DNA from: Welwitschia mirabilis
Lineage: Eukaryota; Gnetophyta; Gnetopsida; Welwitschiales
Assembly (NCBI GenBank): GCA_051453625.1
Contig: JBOZIK010000001.1
Span: forward strand, 179,388,555 to 179,452,554
DNA length: 64,000 nucleotides
Reading direction: 5' to 3'
The position numbers and the translations under genes were made by a program. Shown here one piece after another: positions 25,486 through 36,440 of this stretch (position 1 is its first letter; each line of letters opens with the position of its first letter). Below the pieces are notes generated by a model. That model saw only the letters and a list, made by a program, of their open reading frames with translations, made no database searches and had not been told where the DNA came from.

Positions 25486-25495
25486 TATTTATATG
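25486..25495 (-). promoter_or_regulatory. TATA-like box between divergent starts
   Basis: On the minus strand this reads CATATAAATA, about 100 bp upstream of the ATG at 25384. On the plus strand the same spot follows a CCAAT at 25482-25486 and lies about 100 bp before the ATG at 25595. It could serve either gene as part of a short bidirectional promoter of about 210 bp. Confidence 0.4.
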
Positions 25496-25594
25496 TCCAT
25501 TTCCCTTCTCAGGATTTCCTTTAAATCTTTGTTTCAGCCAGTCTTTCATTCTCTTGGTTTCTGCAACTGTACACTCCAGATCAACAAATGAGAC

Positions 25595-26146
25595 ATGGCC
25601 GAAATAACAGCTGAGAAAGAAGAAGAGACCGCTCCATCCACGCAACGTAACGATGATGGCGACAACGATCAAGATGATCATGCGTTACCCGAGACGCCAT
25701 CTGCAGCTCCAACGAGCATCGTCATTGAACAACAAATTCAGGAAGAGTTAAGAACAAGCGGCAGAGAACAAACAATCGAAGAAATTGAAGAGATTGGCGA
25801 AGAAGAAGGAGAAGAAGAAAGAAGATCATACGGTGCAGATGCAGACGAGGAGGACCTGGAAGAGCAACGAGCACACCTTCCGGCCTCGTATGAAACTGAA
25901 CGCAGTGAGAGGAGGCGCAGAAGAAGAAGAAGAAGACGAAGAAGAAGAAGAAGAAGAAATGCTAATCCTCCTCCTACATGTCTTTTGGGGCTATACTTCT
26001 ACGGTTCATTCATAGAGTTTGTAGACCGATGGCCAATCCTAGAACTTGATCTGGATCCTGGTCACGTATATCTTGCATTGCTGTGCTTCGCCGTCCTCTA
26101 CTTACCTCTCCTTTTCTACTACATCCTGCCCCTCTTTAAAGCATAG
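25595..26146 (+). CDS. Glu-rich, Arg-tract protein with hydrophobic C-terminus
   Basis: This 183-codon frame is the only long undamaged one in the window. The ATG sits in a good plant context (gagacATGGCC), and no in-frame ATG precedes it in the short pyrimidine-rich leader. Residues 1-60 are polar and Asp/Gln/Thr-rich. Residues about 60-95 are strongly Glu-rich (EEIEEIGEEEGEEE). A run of about 16 Arg follows at residues 105-120, then NANPPPTC. The last 60 residues are hydrophobic: an amphipathic stretch (LLGLYFYGSFIEFVD) and a probable membrane segment (VYLALLCFAVLYLPLLFYYILPL) ending FKA. This suggests a tail-anchored or hairpin membrane protein with its charged head in the cytosol. GC and CpG are far above the surroundings. 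A poly(A) signal follows at 26238. I recognise no family, and an unspliced or lineage-specific gene is possible. Confidence 0.6.
   Translation: MAEITAEKEEETAPSTQRNDDGDNDQDDHALPETPSAAPTSIVIEQQIQEELRTSGREQTIEEIEEIGEEEGEEERRSYGADADEEDLEEQRAHLPASYETERSERRRRRRRRRRRRRRRRNANPPPTCLLGLYFYGSFIEFVDRWPILELDLDPGHVYLALLCFAVLYLPLLFYYILPLFKA
25919..25958 (+). repeat. Coding AGA trinucleotide repeat (Arg tract)
   Basis: A nearly pure AGA/GAA array within the 183-codon gene, broken by one CGA. In the gene's frame it encodes Arg. In the +1 frame it would read Glu. Slippage would change protein length. Confidence 0.9.
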
Positions 26147-26237
26147 CGGTGCAGTATATCATATGCTTGCTTTCTTCTTGCTCTCTGGATTTTCAGAAGC
26201 AATTTTGTACCCGTGAATACGCACGAATTCTTCTTTT

Positions 26238-26243
26238 AATAAA
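26238..26243 (+). terminator. Poly(A) signal AATAAA
   Basis: Perfect AATAAA about 92 bp after the stop of the 183-codon gene, in T-rich DNA. Confidence 0.6.
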
Positions 26244-26666
26244 ACTTCTTTCATTATCTGTAATATTTTGAGTTTCTGAATTGAACCCTGCGACAAATTT
26301 TACAAGAAAAGTTTTGGAATTATCAATCTATTATTCCCAAGCTATTACAGTTTTGTGGACGATGTTTTGCAGGGAATAACTCGGCTGCCGTACATTCAAA
26401 TCTTTTAAATTCCAACGGTAGACAGTTCTTTCTGCCTTGTGAATTTTGAATTCATTTCCCAAACAAGTTTTCTACAGTAAAAGTCCAGATATCTTATCCC
26501 GTCTGGGCAAGTAAACCAGGTCTGAAAACTTGTCTCAAACACGACAGCACCCGGTGAATTGCTGCAATCTGTAAAAAGCCAGTGGTAGCTGTTATCTATT
26601 CGCCTTACTGCAATATTTTTGCAGGTTTAGAAACCATTGAAACAGCCTTGTGGGATCTAAAATCTC

Positions 26667-26920
26667 TAGAACTTAACGTTATAGCCCTTAACTTTTTAAA
26701 AAGCAAATGGCTACATAATGCTATTCATGTATATGATTTGTCTNNNNNNNNNNNNNNNNNNNNNNNNNNNNNNNNNNNNNNNNNNNNNNNNNNNNNNNNN
26801 NNNNNNNNNNNNNNNNNNNNNNNNNNNNNNNNNNNNNNNNNNNTAGAACTTAACGTTATAGCCCTTAACTTTTTAAAAAGCAAATGGCTACATAATGCTA
26901 TTCATGTATATGATTTGTCT
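26667..26920. repeat. Exact 77-bp repeat flanking the gap
   Basis: 26667-26743 and 26844-26920 are identical over 77 bp (start 'tagaacttaacgttatag'), separated only by the 100 N. This is the picture of two contig ends that overlap but were not merged. Confidence 0.95.
26744..26843. other. Assembly gap, 100 N (probably spurious)
   Basis: Flanked by the identical 77-bp ends. The true distance is probably zero, with an overlap. Confidence 0.95.
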
Positions 26921-26962
26921 CCTTTATCATTCACAACTTAAATTTAGTGAGGGATTTTTTCG

Positions 26963-27753
26963 TGTTGGGTGATAAGGGAATGTCACTTCGTAGGAAAACA
27001 TAGGACAGACAACAAAATAGCTAAAAAAACAGGACCACTATTCCCATGCAGTTGCTTTGAAGAAACAATAAGAACAACCACTAGGAAAGAGATGGGAGGA
27101 CAAGGATAAAAAGTAAAAAAGGTAGGAGGAGAAGGATTTTTAGTGGGAGGAAAGAAACTAGCAGTAGTAGAGGAGAAGGCCTAAAAGCTAAGAGTCCAAG
27201 ATGATGAGATCCCGCACATTCAAAAAAGAGTGAAAAATGTCTCTCCATCTCTAGTGTCACTTATAAATGAAATAACTATAATTAGTATTTCATCTAATTA
27301 TAATATAAAAATGAGATTAAGCTATAAAGTTGTCCTAAGAGTACTATTATACTTCTTAAGAAAGTAGCGTTTTGTTTTATTTATTTCTTCGCTCCTCTAT
27401 TTATAGCTAGTAGATATTAAGATATAATAGCACTTAGAAATAGGTGCTATCCAACATTATCTTTGAGTATTTCTAGTGATGCTTTTACCCATCTTGTATT
27501 TTATGTATATAATCTCTTATTTGTACTTTTAGTAAGATTAATCTTCAATTTAAGATGTATAGGTTGATTATTCTCTAAAATGGTCTTAGCAACACAATCT
27601 AAACTAAATTGATTGAAGATTTAATCATATATGTTAGTTCTTTAGTAATTTGTTATAAATATTAATTTTAATGACTCAACTTATTTACAACACATTACCA
27701 GTATCTTTTTAAATTTTTTCTATTTTTATAAATAAAATAAGTCCATGTTATTT
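26963..27753 (+). repeat. Possible 5' LTR of the second Ty3-like element
   Basis: It begins with TGTTGGGTGATAAGG at 26963 and stands immediately before the primer-binding-like site. A TATTTATAG box lies near 27398. No matching 3' LTR was found, so this is only positional. Confidence 0.25.
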
Positions 27754-27772
27754 TGGCACTAGAAGGAGGGCC
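27754..27772 (+). promoter_or_regulatory. Primer-binding-like site, TGGCACTAGAAGGAGGGCC
   Basis: It resembles the TTGGCGCTAGAAGGAGGG motif that, from memory, marks the start of the internal region in some plant Ty3 elements. The one visible difference (GCGC to GCAC) is a G-to-A transition. Confidence 0.5.
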
Positions 27773-27779
27773 ATCTAAT

Positions 27780-28953
27780 GTCAATTAACAAAAATGAAGA
27801 GATGTGTAGTCCAGAAAGAAAGCTAGGGAAAATGAAGAGATGAAAGAGGAAGACTTGTTAGAAACCCTAGAAAGTATAATTTAGAGGAATGAAAGGTGGT
27901 AAAACTAAGATTAAAAATAGAAGAAGAAGAATTTGATATGGATGAAACAACTTTAGGTCAATTTGTTAAATAAAAATTTTTTTCTTAACTTATGAAGGAA
28001 ATGGAATAATGAATAGCAAACTTAGTTAGGATACTCCATGAACTACAAGAGTCTTCTAGAAGCAGTCAATGTCAATCCCTTAGAAACAAATTTATAGAAG
28101 GTTGTTATTGGGAAGATGATTATGATTCTAGATCTTTAAACAGTGATACCCATTAGTTGAAGGATTTAACTCCCATCAATATAAATGTCTTAAAAATCCC
28201 TAATGAAGTAAGGAATATCAATATCATAACAATACCTACCTTTGAAGAAAATAAATATAAAGAACCCCTCGTGTATTTGACTTTATTTGAATTTTTCTAC
28301 AAAGATAATTATTTAGACATAGAATTTGAACATTTAAGATATTTTCCTTTTTTTTAAAAAAGGGGAAGCCCAATTGTGGTATAATAGGAATCCTAAGCAT
28401 TCCTTTAACTCTTGGGAAGTGCTTAAAAATGTGTTCTTAGATAAATTTGAAGCCATAAGAATAATATAAGATTTGAGAGACCAGATTTTAAACATTAAAC
28501 AAAAAGATAATAAGAGATTTAATGAGTCTATGAATAAATATAATATGTTATTGGTTATATGTCCTCATTATGAAATTTGATCCAAAGAAAGAGTAAGAGC
28601 TTTACTAAGGAGACTGTAGAGTTAAATCTTAAAGGGATTGGATTTATTATGCAGAGAAAGCATTAAAAACAAACTTATGGGAAATTGGAGAAGCTATCAC
28701 TCAATTTTACAATATGAGCTAATGTTAGGCTCAAGAAAAAAAGAAGAAAAATGTTAATGAAGCAACAACCCTTAAAATTGAAGGAAGTATGTATATCTCT
28801 AAACATATTAGCATTATGGAAGAAGTAGCTAAGAAAGTAACTAAAACTTTTATTGAAAAATGTAATCAGTGAGTTGTTTAGCACTTGAAAAAAGAAGAGG
28901 ATCTCCTATGTGGATATTGTGGATAGGATGGCCATGAAGAGAGTAACTGTCCT
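27780..28953 (+). pseudogene. Decayed Ty3-type gag with zinc knuckle
   Basis: After the primer-binding-like site come charged, Gag-like frames (for example EEEEFDMDETTLGQFVK near 27930). The zinc knuckle at 28909-28950 keeps all four ligands: CGYC, Gly, stop, DGHEESNC, with spacing CX2CX4HX4C. The only lesion is a TAG at 28924-28926 that restores to CAG (Gln) by one transition. Gag would coat the genomic RNA. Many other stops and shifts rule out function. Confidence 0.6.
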
Positions 28954-29639
28954 TGGATGCAAGAGTATGTTTAATGATTAGACATAAATGAAATCAATCT
29001 AAACACAAGAAATCAACCACATACTAAAAATAAATCTTATCCTTATCAAAGAATAAAATGAAAAATGAAGATAAAAAAATCTTTGTAGAAATATATTAAC
29101 TTTTCAAAGGCAACAATAATTTGAATATTAAGAAAATTAGAACAAAGATGTTAAAGAAAATAAAAAAAAAATAGAAGTTAGACAAACAAGAAGGGAAAAT
29201 CCCTACACAACCACAATCAAACCCTAAAGAAGCCAATAGTAAAGCAATATATATTAGATTAGGTAAATCTAAAGTAATACCTCGGGAACCAAAGAGGAAA
29301 AATTGGACTGATAACTTAACTAAAAAGATAGAAAATGCAACTAAAAAAGAGGTAATGATAGAAGAATAATTAGAATCTATGCCTTTTCCTATGAGGAGTA
29401 CAAGAATAAAAATTTCAAAGATTTAAAAAAAATGAAATATTTAACAAAGGCCCTTGAAAATACTTCAATATCTTTATTCCTATTAAAATTGTTAGAATAT
29501 GTGCCTGTTTATTATGAGTAAATAAAAAGTATTACTTAAAGTAAAGAGGTAAAAAGGCAGGAAAAGAAAAACAAATTGAATTAACAGAAAAGAACTAAGT
29601 CTCTTAGGCTTCTACATAAGTCATTCAAAAGAAGCAACA

Positions 29640-29742
29640 TGAGAAATATAATGATCTAGGAATACCTATGATATATATTAGAATTAATAATAAACTCAAA
29701 GTTGAAGCCTTAGTTGATTTAAGAGTTAGAATAATTTAGTAA
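29640..29742 (+). pseudogene. Decayed aspartic protease of the Ty3-like element
   Basis: The frame reads NDLGIPMIYIRINNKLKVEA followed by LVDLRVRII. This matches the start of Ty3 protease, where the family has Asp-x-Gly-Ala-Ser. The catalytic Asp codon (GAT, 29716-29718) is kept, while Gly has become Arg (AGA) and Ala has become Val. RT and integrase were not found before the CT microsatellite at 29966. Confidence 0.5.
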
Positions 29743-29965
29743 TAAGTAATATTATTGGTTATTTCCTTTCCCAACCATCAAAGCATACTAAAACTATACT
29801 TACAATGTTTACATATTAATATGACAAAATGAATAATTAGTAACTTCCTAAGAAATCATGAAAGAGAAAAATAGTTATAGTAGTAATATATTATTTGGCT
29901 AAGACCTTGAAAAGTTGCATTAAATAAGTGACCTTCAAGTTTCTCACCTAATAATCAAACAACTA

Positions 29966-30104
29966 CTCTCTCTCTCTCTCTCTCTCTCTCGCTCTCTCTC
30001 GCTCNNNNNNNNNNNNNNNNNNNNNNNNNNNNNNNNNNNNNNNNNNNNNNNNNNNNNNNNNNNNNNNNNNNNNNNNNNNNNNNNNNNNNNNNNNNNNNNN
30101 NNNN

Positions 30105-30178
<74 letters not shown>
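29966..30178. repeat. (CT)n microsatellite with internal gap
   Basis: CT repeats at 29966-30004 (with two CG interruptions) and 30105-30178, on both sides of 100 N (30005-30104). The true length is unknown. Confidence 0.97.
30005..30104. other. Assembly gap, 100 N
   Basis: Lies inside the CT microsatellite. Confidence 0.99.
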
Positions 30179-30179
<1 letters not shown>

Positions 30180-33100
30180 GTTCGTGTTAACTTAGTTATG
30201 CCTTTTCTTCATTATGTTACTTCACTAATAATTAGAAGGATTGATTTAATTTTTAAAGTATTTTGTGTAAAGTGATTTTTTTAAATACATTTCATAATTA
30301 GAAACATTAGCAATAGAATTAATAATGCCATAATTCTTTCATAAAATAAAAAGCAAGACATGATTAAATGTCCAAGTTAAATTATTAGAAATAATTATTA
30401 TAATAAAATTAAATAAGTTACTAATTTTCTTACTTACAAATGTAATTATAATAATGAAAATAAAGTACAAACTTTAGAAAAACAAAATCATGAGAAGTAT
30501 AAATACATTAAATGTATTAAAATATAGACAATATTTAATTTCATATTTTGAGGGCATCATACTAGCAAATATCAATTTGGGGATACTTTTATAATTGTTT
30601 TACATATTACATAATATTTATAAACAACTTTGATGGACATACAATGTTAGATAGTTGTAAATATAAATCCATGTAGAGTTTTTGATATGTGTTAATACTC
30701 TTCAAAAAGTGGTCCTTCTTAGGTTGAGATGAGATCAAAATCTTAGTTTCCTAAAAAGAAACTCTTTAGTTTGTCATATATGTTTTCTTAAGAAGTTGTC
30801 TTGGTTATAATTACAAAGAAGAGTAAGAATCATAATAATTTATGAAGATTTATAATCAAATGAAATCTATGTATCATATTTATCTTTATTAATATGAAAA
30901 TTTTTAAGGGGAACTATTTTTTTTCCTAGTATTTTGCAAAATGATATATAAGCTAATGATATATAACTAACTCTATTGATATTTTTTTGGAGAAAAATGA
31001 AGGGGGAAATGGAATGTGGTGGAAAAAAGAAAGAAAGAAAAAAGAAGAAAACAAATAAAGAAAATAAAGGAAAATATAAAAATAAAAAAAGAACTAAAAA
31101 TTTTAACATGCTCTAAATACCTTTTCTTTTTTTCCTTTTTTTTTTGAGTTTTCCATTAATCTAACAATTAAGAAGCACATCAAAGGAAAATGGCATCAAA
31201 TCATCACATTAAGAAGAATTGAGGAAAGAAGGGAGTGAGGTGGGATTAGCCTTGAAGGGATTTTTATCTATGTTAATATGAATCATAATAGAATTCACCT
31301 GATACATTTATAACCAGCTTAGTAGGATCCTCATGATATTTTCATTTAGTTAGTACATTTAAATGAAGGAAGTGAACATCATGTGTATCATGAGATATTT
31401 ATTACATAGTACGTCATTGTCCTCCTCTGTCTAATCATCATTATTTGATACATTACCCTCCTATATCTATTCATCATTATTTGGTACCAACTCCTAGAGA
31501 ATACATTTCTAAACATGTTAATGTAAGATTCTAATCTACACTAAATCCTACCTTATGTTTAGACAAATTTATGATAGATGTTCCGTTACTAAATTTCCTA
31601 ACAAAGAGAATCATTCAAAAAAATATTTAAAAAACAAAAATAAATAAAGGTTTATATAAAACTAACTAGATATAAAAACTAAAAAGCACATGAGTAGCTA
31701 GAAAAGAGAGAGTGTATTGTGTGTAAGCTTTTCTTTAGCATGAAGGACTTCTATAAAAGGGTGAATTCGTATTTTTAGATTTGCAAATCTCATGTCTAAG
31801 ATAGATCCATCTTCATTTCTTAAGAATCATCCTAGTTATATGATGAAAATTTCCCTTAAGAACCTAAGTCTAGTGCTATTCTAATATATCTTTTGGATCT
31901 TTAATCATTGTAATCTACTATGACGTAGTCATTAATATAAATCTAGTATAATAGTTAAATAATTTCTCCTTGTCCTAGTTATTAATAAAGTTTTCAAATA
32001 TTCTTTGCTCATGTCTTTTAAGTATTCTCATGAAGTTGTTCCAACCTAGATCTACAAACAAAAAAAAAAACTATAGGGCTGATTAATGTTAATCAAGGAA
32101 TTATAATGGAGGGATCTAAATCTTCATGCTGTTTCCATTCAAATGTTATAAAGAGTAATATATGATAGATGCATAGGTAAGAGCCACAAATAATGTATTG
32201 ATGATAGTGATAAAGGATTGTGATGTAGTAGCAACATAGGATGAGATCATGATTCTAAGAAGAGGATATAAGGCTTTAAACCTAGAATTACAACTGTAAT
32301 AGTGAGTTAAAAGGTAGCAATAAATGGTAACATAATTAAACACAAGTTGGAGGCATGGTAGAGATGTAATATCAAGGTGCAAATATGACATGGATGACAT
32401 GCCCATACTTTTAAATGGGTCAATGATTTAGCTTAATAATTTAATTAAAATAATTTTATTATTATAGATATAGATATTGTGTGTATTAATATGATGTTAT
32501 ATTATAGAGGATATTGTGGCTTTAAGCCCTTCAGTTTATAAGCCATAATATTATTTTATAGTTCTTAAGAATGATCTTTAGAGCTTGTGTCAATATTATT
32601 AACCTTACACAATTGGTTCACTTTTCTTGATTTTGCATAGAAAAATACTAATATGTGAAGAATCATTTAATTTCTTCATTGTTATGATTACATGTGGTAG
32701 AATAAAAAGAATCTTTATTTATTATGATAAAAATATTATACACCTAGTGGTAAGGCAAGTAATGATGATGCATTATGAAACCTCCACCATCACCTTTCTT
32801 TTCATGATGTGTTTCTTCATATTCTTGAGCCTTTTCATATCCTCACATCCTCATGTTATAAATAGGATTTTCCTATTCTCATGTTTGGCTTATTTTTTAA
32901 GAAACCTTGTTATTGGATCTTGGTGATTTCAATTAAAGCTTAGAAAACCTAGGAGCTTTGGAATCTTGGAAAAGCCTTAAGTCTTCAAACACTATGATCA
33001 GATATGGTATGGTTCCATTTCATTCATCCTTAAATGGTGTTTTACTTGTATGCATCCTATTATTGATTTTGTTTTTACTCTTTTTTTTCAAATATTATAA

Positions 33101-33779
33101 ACATATTAGATGTGTCTATTTTTGGTACTCAAATAGTTACATTCCAAGTTACAAATTCTAGCTTCTATTATCTTTTACTTGGAAAACCCCACATGAAACT
33201 AAATCCAAGTCATTGCTATGGAGGACCTACATTTATTTAACATACTTTACTCATGCTTCTCTTAATGTTTTGAATTTTTGTGATCCTATAGAAATGAGTA
33301 TTTCACAGATCATCAAACTAGACAGTGGAGTGTAGGAATCCATAGAATTCTAAATGAGGTGGTGGGATTTATTAATTAAACCATAGATAACAAAATGAAG
33401 CAGTGGGCTTCACAGATTATCAAATGAGGTAGAGGAAGGAAGTGAAAATATGTGAAAAGTTTGTAAATAGGTTATTCTCATTCCATATCCATAAGATTTT
33501 CATTATTGTGATAAACCTTATTTATCAAAATTTCTTAACTTATCTTATCTATCTTGATACTTAAGAAATACCAATCTTATCTTGTCTGACCTAAATCATA
33601 TTGGGACCTGTGAAATTTTCACAGTTCTGATTCCATACTTCTTATGTAAATAGGTGGTAAACTTAAAGCTTAAATACTAAGGAGGGCTTATGAAGTGGAG
33701 ATTTAATTTTTGAGTTAATGTTAAAAATTTTCTTAAAGTGAAACTCGTAATTCTTGGTAAATCTTGGATTTCTTTGAAT
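30179..33779. other. 3.6 kb AT-rich DNA without recognisable gene
   Basis: Only short open frames of low-complexity or hydrophobic composition occur (for example near 30867-31109, 32146-32406 and 32627-33161), with no motif. No RNA gene or repeat boundary was recognised. Confidence 0.5.
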
Positions 33780-35011
33780 TGTTAATTTTGTGACCTTGAA
33801 AATACATTAAGATTCGGGTTATGTATGTTCTTTTTTATATTATTATTTTCAAATAAAATGTGAAGGAAATAATTTACCTTTATGCCTCACTTTTAAATTT
33901 TCTTGGAATTTTATAATTTGATTAAGGAGTATCAAAGTTGTTAATTATATCTTGTAAAGTAGTTCTTATGTCCATTTATTCATTCATTTGGATAATAAAT
34001 AGAGTAAAACTTATATGCTTAGAATTAAATGCATTTTTAGAATGAAATATGTTTTATTTTATAAAGTTTCTTGCTATGTGTAGTAGCTAAGTTAAGAAAT
34101 TGTTTTCTATAAAAAAAATAGAAATCTTTTCATCATGCTAATTGTTTCAAGAAATTCATTTAGGAGTTGCTAGAAAATTTTGCATAAGCTGCCATGTTGA
34201 ATACCTTAATCTAATCTTTCAAGATGTAGAATAAAGCAAACAAAAGAGGGATTGTAAAAATGGGGATTGAGAAAGAGTGATGTTAATGAATTACTACCTC
34301 ATGGAATAGAGGACCCATAAGTGAAAAGCTAGTATAACTCCTTCACAATTATGCTACCGAAACCTCATTAAAACAAAAGTTGTTACAAATGATTTAAGTA
34401 CTCATGTAGGTTACAAGTGATAATTAAGGATCATTGCCATGTGAAACGTATTACCTTAAGCCTTTGAAGCCATTATTTTAGGCATGGATTATGTGGGACC
34501 ACCTCTATGACATGGTCATAAGAGCGGTAACTCTAATGTTAAGATCTCCACCCTCCTTCCGTTTTCCTTTCATAGTTTTCTTTCATATTAATGCCTACTA
34601 TCATGGGCATTACTAGTTGGAGATGAACCTTCATGATCCTTAAGATCTTCCCCTTGTAGTCCACTTACTGACTACCTTCCAAAGCTAGCCATCTTAATTG
34701 GAATTGTGCATGTGATAAGAATCATTATTTGGAGAAGGGCCTGCTTAGAAAAAGAAGTTGATATCCATAAAGATAGGGCTGATGAATACCATGCATTCTA
34801 ATAAATTATCGAACATACATCTCATGATCAATACACCATATCTATCATCCTTGAAGATAACCCACTCCACATTGAAATTGTTGTGATGGGCATTATGAGG
34901 AAGAACACAATATCAAACTAAATGTGTTAAGAAGGAGCATTGTAACAGTAGGAAGAGCATCATAATGAAACAAACTAATACTATTTGAAGGAGGGGCATT
35001 ATAGACTAGCT

Positions 35012-35037
35012 TATATATATATATATATATATATATT
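35012..35037. repeat. (TA)n microsatellite
   Basis: About 12 TA units. Confidence 0.95.
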
Positions 35038-35140
35038 AGCTGAGATGTATCAATTTTTTCCACTTTTCGGACAAGGGTACAAGCATTAACCTGAATATAT
35101 TTGTCTAAACATTGGTATTTATAATTCAACTTTATTTTCA

Positions 35141-35253
35141 CCTAAATTCAATGCTGACTTTTGACTTTTGGTCAACATTAACCATTGATTTTTACCTAAA
35201 TTTAATGTTGACTTTTAACTTTCGGTTAACATTAACTACTGACCAAAAGTCAA
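35141..35253. repeat. 54-bp tandem repeat with 13-bp inverted arms
   Basis: 'cctaaattcaatgctgac' at 35141 recurs, diverged by transitions, at 35195. In addition 'ttgacttttggtc' (35161-35173) is perfectly inverted at 35241-35253 with a 67-bp loop. Confidence 0.8.
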
Positions 35254-35510
35254 TGCATTGTTCTTGATTGAAATAAATTTTTAAATCTTAATATATGTAA
35301 ATAAAATTTAATGTAGATTAACATAATTTAAAAGAAGCTAATAAAAAAATATTATTTTAAAAATCTTAATTAAAAACAAGTTAGAACATGATAATTTTTT
35401 AATTAAAAAGGAATGTGTTCTTCTACCTATGCTTTTCATTCCATTTTCTATGCTTAGGTATTTATAAGGCATTGTTTTTAAATAAAAAATTAATTTTTAT
35501 ATAAAAAATA

Positions 35511-36440
35511 AAATAAAAGAGGACAATTCTAATGTAGTTATAGCAACTATAATGGAAGAATGATAAATGGAGAAAAATCTAAAAAACGAAGAAAAAATAA
35601 CAAATGCTATAACTAAAATTCTAAAAATGGAAGAATGATAAATCAAAGAGTTTCTATAAAAAAATATTATGATTGAAATTCTGAAAAGACAAGAAAAATG
35701 ATAAACAGAGAAAACTTTCATACCTGTTTATTGTAAACACCTAAAATATTGCAAAAGCTTTGCTCATCATCAATTCTACTAATGTTCATTAAAGAAATTT
35801 GTAATTCTTCAGAGCATTTTAATTGTATTTTGAATCTATGACATTGTTTCATATGTTGAAAAAGGAAACATTATTTAATTATAGAAAGAAAATAAAAGAC
35901 AGTGATTTTGAAGTAGTTACAGCAACTACAACGAAAGAATTATAAATAGAGAAAAATTTTAAAAAACAAAGAAAAAAATGATAAATGCTATGACTAAAAT
36001 TCTAAAAAGTGGAAGAATAATAAATAGAAGAGTTTTATATAAAAAATTCTATGACTAAAATTCTAAAAGAATGAAAAAAGTAATAAATGGAGAAAAATTT
36101 CATACCTGTGTATTACAACCACCTAAAAGATTATAGAATCTTCATTTACCATCAATTTGAGTAATTTTTGTCAAAGTAATTTGTAATTCTTTAGAGTATT
36201 TTAAATGTGTTTTGATTGTATGACAGTGTCTTATATGCTAGAAAAGGAAACATTATTTGATGCTGGAAAGAAAATGAAAGAGGGCAATTATACAGCAAAT
36301 ACAATGAAATAATTATAAATGAAGAAAACTTCTAAAAAAAATAGAAAAATGATAAATGCTATGAGTAAAGTTAAATTACATTTGTAATTCTTCATAGTAA
36401 TTTGCAATTCTTTAAAGCATTTTGATGTTGTTTTGATTTT
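35511..36440. repeat. Tandem array, about 380-bp unit, nearly 2.5 copies
   Basis: The landmarks 'aaataaaaga...acagcaacta', 'tcatacctgt.tatt' and 'gaaacattattt' recur at spacings of 379 and 382 bp (unit starts 35511, 35890 and 36272). The third unit is incomplete. It is satellite-like, with no coding content. Confidence 0.8.

Noticed and set aside
25469-25681. 70-codon minus-strand frame over the 5' end of the 183-codon gene
   Set aside because: It is antisense to a better frame, has no promoter signal, and crosses the proposed promoter.
25785-26015. Alternative frame with a poly-Glu run
   Set aside because: It overlaps the 183-codon gene in another frame, and its end lacks the coherent hydrophobic tail. 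The AGA repeat makes any frame look charged.
26582-26941. 119-codon open frame
   Set aside because: It spans a gap whose two ends are the same 77 bp, so the frame is artificial.
32146-33161. Three short hydrophobic frames
   Set aside because: No motif, no GC rise and no context. Expected by chance in AT-rich DNA.
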